64,000 bases of DNA from Eumeta japonica (lineage: Eukaryota > Arthropoda > Insecta > Lepidoptera > Psychidae), in NCBI GenBank assembly GCA_005406025.1, contig BGZK01000013.1, positions 930,001 through 994,000 on the forward strand, read 5' to 3'. Shown in pieces: positions 58,694-64,000 of the stretch. The number at the start of each line of letters is the position of its first letter. Position 1 is the stretch's first letter. The notes below the pieces were generated by a model. That model made no database searches, was not told the origin of the DNA, and was given only the letters and a program-made list of their open reading frames with translations. The position numbers and the translations under genes are program-made.

Positions 58694-58940
58694 TATATAT
58701 ATGTTAAGCTGTTAGTTAGGTACTGGTTTCGGGTTTGATAAAAGTATAAAATGATTTGGGTTAAAAAAATTTACAGGTATTTGTCTATAAACAAATTAAC
58801 TATTACAATAATGTTTGAATATATATTTATATATTAAAATAGTTTGTTTATAAACAAATACCTGTAAATTTTTTTAACCCAAATCATTTTATACTTTTAT
58901 CAAACAGGAAACCAGTACCTAACAGCTTATATATATATAT
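58694..58940. repeat. Fold-back repeat, about 100-base arms
   Basis: 58694-58798 is the near-exact inverted copy of 58839-58940 (shared words GGTACTGGTTTC, TTTGATAAAAGTATAAAATG, TTACAGGTATTTG). The middle is about 40 bases of AT-rich DNA. It looks like a small hairpin MITE. Confidence 0.85.
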
Positions 58941-60377
58941 ACATCGACTTACACATTCTGGAAGAAAATCTATCAATTGATAAAATTGATGGAAAAAATG
59001 CCATTACCAAGACCTATCGCATAATTTAAAAAAACTCACAAACAAACAAAAATAACTACTTTATTTTATACCATTTTTAATACAGCACATATGTGTAACA
59101 CCTATTTATTTTTTTTTGAAATCCATTGTTCTTTATAACAAAGCTATCTGGATTCTTGTTTGTCATTACTTCAATTAATTCTGTTGGAATGTCAATGACA
59201 CCATAATAAAACTTCATTTAAAACTGTATTATTATATTTCCACAATAAGGCACTTACATACCATGTAATAATAGCTATATACCTAAAAAATGTATAAAAA
59301 GGAATATTTGACACTCAATATTTATGCAAGTAGGTATAATAATTCACACAACAGTTTGCATAATTTATAGCCTCCTAAAATAATAAAAAATACAAAAAGC
59401 ACTATTAGGTATATACCTTCTATATTATTAATTATTAGCGTTGCTAAAAATATAACAATTCATATGATTTTATATTGAATTCAAGAATATTTTGATATCA
59501 AATAAGTCAAGTTATTGCTAGATCCTCAAATAATAATTAAAATATCTTTGCTACACTTTTCTTAATATTACACAACATACTTTGTTAGAAATAATATTAG
59601 AAATAAATAATGTGTATGAACAAATCTAGACATTTCTTCAACTTCATCAAAATAATTATGGTATGTAGATTCATCAATTATTTATGTCAAAATATGGATT
59701 ATGGTTTTTACAATCCATTATATTATTTATATAAAATTTTGATTAATCTTACACAATAAGATTTTAAGTATTAAATTTATAAAATTCAATATAATACCAA
59801 AATATTTAGGGTAATTTATAAGGAATGTAATTTTTTTCCAATATGTAATTTTCCCTTAGGAAAACAACATCTTGCATTTTCTCAACTTCTCATCATCAAT
59901 ATATTTCATAAAAATAGATTTTTTTTATTTGAATAAAGTTAAAAATCGTTATAATATGCAAATGCAATTGATTTTAATATGGTACTTTTGTATCAATTAT
60001 TTGCCAATTTATGACAACTAACTATATGCATATAGGATATAGCATTTAGAATCTATTATATTTTTATTTAAAATCTTGGATAATCCGATATCATTAGATT
60101 TCCAACTACCACATCTATAAAATTCAATATAATATCAAAAAGTTTAAGATAACCTACCCATAAGGAATGTAAAAATATCAACATTTAATAACCTAACCTA
60201 ATAAGTATTTTTTTCTTTAAAAATACCATAGTAAATATAATTTTGCTGATTTGTAAATTTCTTCTACTAAAAATTAGAAATACTAAGTAAAAAAATAAAA
60301 TGAATGTCATAAGATCTCAAAAATTCGATTATTTTTTAGTTTAGTGGAGAACCTTTGCTTAATATAATTATCATAAT
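58941..60377. other. AT-rich 3' flank of PFAS
   Basis: No coding frame. Very AT-rich, probably PFAS 3' UTR followed by intergenic DNA. Confidence 0.45.
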
Positions 60378-63300
60378 CTAATGTTTGGAAGCCCAATTGT
60401 AAGCGTTCTGGAATAGCCTCAACCATGGAGAAGCTTGATTTTTGGTGTCAGATGAGAGTTGGTTAGGTGGTGGCACTGCACACTGCCAACGCAGCACGCA
60501 ACGTTCTGGATGAGGCATCATAGCTACATGACGACCATCCCGTGACGTCACACCAGCTATACCCACTGCAAAAAGAAGACAAATATTATAACCTTTTTAC
60601 TATAGATTCTATTTAATTTTTTAACAAAACTTTTTAATTAATAAACATAAGCCGATTTGATAGATTGTCCTTACATTATCTATCAAATCTTATGTATTAT
60701 TTTTATAAATTATAAATATATTTTTTTTTAATTAAAACAGTAAATATTATATTATGAATAAATATAATATTTACTGTTTTATTTTAAAAAAATCATATAT
60801 TATTACCAATTTATATTTACTAGGTGCATAATAAAACGGTTTTCAGTGTTTAGTACAATTGCCCTATAGCAAATGAATAAGATTTGCTATAGGGCAAAAG
60901 ACAATTTGTATTATCTATTTAAAATAGGTCATGATTACCATTTTTTTATAATGGCTTTTATAATCAATGGCTTTCAGTTACTTATTTAAAAGTATTATTC
61001 AATGTTTGGTGATCATATTAATATATAAAAATATTCGGTCTGAAGCATACCATTTTTAAATGGCTTCAAAAAAAGAGGAGATTCTCAATTAAGTTGTTTT
61101 TTTTTTTGTTTGTGTTCTCAGACCTCCATCATTTATTAACCAATTCGATTTTTTTTTGTTTCAATGGATTGGCTCTATTTTTTTTTTTCACAAATTTATT
61201 TCTGATGATGAGATCCATGAGGAATGGAGAAGCATCTTCTAATATTATAAGTACACATATAACGATTTAGTTTTATGGTATAAAACAAAGCATTTGTATT
61301 TAGGGAGCATCATTTAGTGATGTGGAACAGATGATAAAGACCATGAATGGCCACCGAAAGTCTTTGGCTATAACTTTGTCAATTGTAGACCAATGTCAAT
61401 TTTTTTTTTGTTTAAATGAGTATACAAACAAAATTGTCCCCTAATCACCAAGTAAGGATCTGGTGATGGCATCCCAGGGAAATCGAGGAATATCCTCAAA
61501 TATTATAGGCATAGTGTGTTGCTCTTTTTTTAGTTATTCAAGTTTTGCATATGATAGTTATCATCTCAGACTGCTGAGTTGATAATGAAAGCCACAGCAC
61601 TCCTTAACAGTGAGGAACTAAGGGATAATACTGTGATTTGTTGTCAGAAATGACTCTTCAATAGTAGTAAAACCTAGTATACACAGGATTAAAATTAATT
61701 ACTTATTAATCTACTTACATATTATCATTCATTTATATAATTCTAACGTGACAATCTGAACAGGACCATATCGGAACTCTTTAGCGATAACAGTGAAAAT
61801 AGGATGAACAATTTAATATAGAAGTGAATAAAAAAATGATCTGTATGAATTGTTTAACTTTTATATTATAAAGAATAGGAATAGAGTATATAGCTTGTAT
61901 ACGAATTTTTGTAGTTGCAAGAATTGTGGCAGTTGCACTCAAAATAAGAATGTAAAGACCCTGGAATCATTATCAATGGAGAATAAATTAGGGATTGGAA
62001 CGCTTTTTCCACTTGCTCAGTACAAAAGTAAAATTGATGTCTGCAAATTTTATTAACTATAGCTTAATCCACATGCAAAGTAGGTAAATGAATTGCAAAG
62101 TTATAATTACCCAATAAATAAAAATCGTAAAATAAAATAAATAAAAAAAAACTGAAAACTAACTTCAAAACGATATTTAAATAGTTTTTTTTAAACAGAC
62201 TTCAAAAACAACTGATTAGTTGTTTATACATATTTGTTTCATCAACATTTGTTATCATGTTTATATAACAACTGTTTCCATTTTTCAAGATTTTTAAAAA
62301 TTAAAAAATGAACTATCAGATAAAGATTCAAAAAAGAGAAATGTCAATACGCAATCTGCACATGGTAATTTTTATGCAAATTATTATATAAAGACAGATA
62401 AGCAGCAATTCTACTAACTTTAATTAAGATTAAAGTGAGTGGAACTGCTGCTATTAATTGAAATGGAAAGTCGCAGTTGTTGCTAACATTACATAATAGT
62501 GTCAAAATTTATTCTTACGAGGACTGCCATTTGGATTCATGGGGTATTTCTCCGTAGGGTTCCCATCGTCATCGACATACTGCATGCCGATCTGATTATT
62601 AGTCTCTAACCGCTTCAGTAAGGAGGGTTCAACAGTAGTGAAACGTCCTTCACCATGTGCCACCCACACGCCCAATACGCTGCCGCCCATACCACGGAAC
62701 CATACATCTGACTGGTTTCCAAACTCATTTATTCGAACTGCACTCCAACGACACTCGAATCTAAACAGAAGAAATAATTTATACGTCGCTTTTGGCTCTA
62801 TATTTAAATTTTCGCAAAAATAAAAAGAATAAGAAAATTTTATACTACAAAGAAACTATTACCTATAATCTACTAGTTGTATAAAGAAACTTAAATTATT
62901 ACATACCTATCATAATATTAGTAATAAATTCTAAATGCTGTACACTATGTTATTTAGCAAATATATATGAAAAAAAAAACAATACACTTTTCAATACAAT
63001 TCTAAATTTCACCCTCATTACCTTTCAGATAAATTATGATCTAAGAAGATCTGTGTCCGTATAGGACCAGTGTATGTTGGTTGGGGATCGATCCAGCCCA
63101 ACAAAGCCATTAGCTGGCAACCATTACAAACACCCAAAGAAAATGTATTTGGACGAGAAACAAAATTGTTGAATTGAGCACTCAAAGATTCAGAAAACAG
63201 GATACCAGCAGCCCATCCTTTAGCTGATCCAAGTGTATCTGTAAAACAAAAAAAATAATGCTTAATTTGAATAGTATTTACTTGAGACAGTAAATAATGT

Positions 63301-63490
63301 ACCATGTTTTTCCCTAAATCAGCCAGTTCATATAAATTCAACAACATTAAAGTTATAAATCGTAAATGACCTATTCTAAAAATGAAGATGAACTGCAATA
63401 AAACTAAATTTTTACTTCCTGTAAAACATGTCACTGTACTTTTTCAACATAGAATTTTATAATTGATAAAGCAATGAAGTAAGAAAATGT

Positions 63491-63522
<32 letters not shown>

Positions 63523-64000
63523 GAACACGCACATACACACACACATATACTACACATGAGCCTCATATTATTTGTTTATCTTCAAAATGGCCCATATGCA
63601 AATATCTTATGTACAAATATGTTTACATTTTCTTAAATCATTTTTAGAGTTCAATTAAAAATAAAATCTAAGACAGTATAGACACAAGAGACTACATGAA
63701 TATACATTATTTATATTAGAAAGTTTTATTCCAACGGTACGATCTTTGCACATCTCTCTTTGCTTCATTGACATTCATCTTATCATGCAAGCGTCTTGCT
63801 ATCGAGTGCTTAAAATTTGGCCCTTTTATAATATGCAACCATTTTGGTTTCTTATTCTTATTAATAACATACCAGCATAACTAAATCCTCCAGGAAACAC
63901 GAGACCTTGGAATGTATCTAATGTAATCTTTTTGTTTTGTAGATCACTCATGGTGACATCATAGACCTCAAAATTTGCCATCAACAGTGATGCAATCATT
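60378..64000 (-). CDS. PFAS: Phosphoribosylformylglycinamidine synthase, C-terminal part (5' exons beyond right edge)
   Basis: Exons visible: 63873-64000 (cut by the window edge), 63022-63238, 62519-62760, 60378-60565. Phases agree, giving 257 C-terminal residues. PFAS makes FGAM from FGAR, glutamine and ATP, the fourth step of de novo purine synthesis in the cytosol. The visible part is the class-I glutamine amidotransferase domain: DVTMSDLQ and VFPGGFSYA, then DTLGSAKGWAAG, then SLGVCNGCQLMALLGW with the nucleophile Cys, then VWVAHGEG, YVDDDGNPTEKYPMNPNGSP, and finally HVAMMPHPERC with the His-Glu pair of the catalytic triad. The last exon codes for SPWLRLFQNAYNW near the terminus, as in animal PFAS. 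The last intron (60566-62518) is about 1.95 kb and holds three palindromes. Nothing appears broken. Confidence 0.95.
60646..60694. repeat. Imperfect palindrome in the last PFAS intron
   Basis: GATTTGATAGAT pairs with ATCTATCAAATC, with CATAAG/TTATG outside after a small bulge. Confidence 0.8.
60733..60781. repeat. Perfect 21-bp palindrome, ATGAATA loop
   Basis: Arm 60733-60753 is the exact reverse complement of 60761-60781. Confidence 0.95.
60859..60897. repeat. Perfect 16-bp palindrome, GAATAAG loop
   Basis: TTGCCCTATAGCAAAT (60859-60874) pairs with ATTTGCTATAGGGCAA (60882-60897). Confidence 0.95.
63490..63548. repeat. Imperfect (AC)n microsatellite
   Basis: AC dinucleotides interrupted by AAAC, GAACACGC and ATAC, in a PFAS intron. 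Confidence 0.9.

Overview
The window is nuclear DNA from an insect, most likely a moth or butterfly. Reasons: AT-rich non-coding DNA, split genes with GT-AG introns, several decayed mariner elements, a Helitron-type fragment, interspersed repeats ending in a CGGAACCCTAAA-like tail (I know these as common in Lepidoptera), a short TTAGG telomere-type tract, and a FADD adaptor of the insect immune type. The order assignment is inference. No CRISPR array, operon, tRNA or rRNA gene was seen.

Four protein genes can be supported. (1) A TBC1D30-type Rab GTPase-activating protein on the + strand, ten exons visible from 6148 to 20843, with its 5' exons not found. (2) The mitochondrial glycine decarboxylase GLDC (P-protein of the glycine cleavage system) on the - strand, 42913 down to 21877. 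I resolved all 18 coding exons; their phases agree and add up to 1005 residues. It converges tail to tail on the TBC gene. (3) FADD, the death-domain adaptor of the IMD/Dredd immune pathway, on the + strand, two exons, 47564-48390, 224 residues. (4) The 3' end of the purine-synthesis gene PFAS (FGAM synthase) on the - strand, 60378 to the right edge, carrying the glutamine amidotransferase domain.

Layout: 1-6147 is non-coding with a mariner remnant and a Helitron/Helentron-like fragment; 6148-20843 TBC1D30; 20844-21876 convergent 3' UTRs; 21877-42913 GLDC, whose introns hold two mariners, a possible hAT fragment, several perfect palindromes and an interrupted secreted-protein reading frame; 42914-47563 intergenic; 47564-48390 FADD; 48391-60377 a repeat-dense interval with an R1-type LINE, a 47-bp minisatellite, and a 2-kb long-inverted-repeat element inserted inside a mariner; 60378-64000 PFAS.

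The genes are unrelated in function (membrane traffic, one-carbon metabolism, immunity, purine synthesis) and look like ordinary neighbours. The most unusual material is the nested long-inverted-repeat element at 55143-57163, the small Helentron-like element at 4692-5636, a one-base frame break inside the otherwise open last TBC1D30 exon, and a scatter of short, near-perfect, unrelated palindromes.
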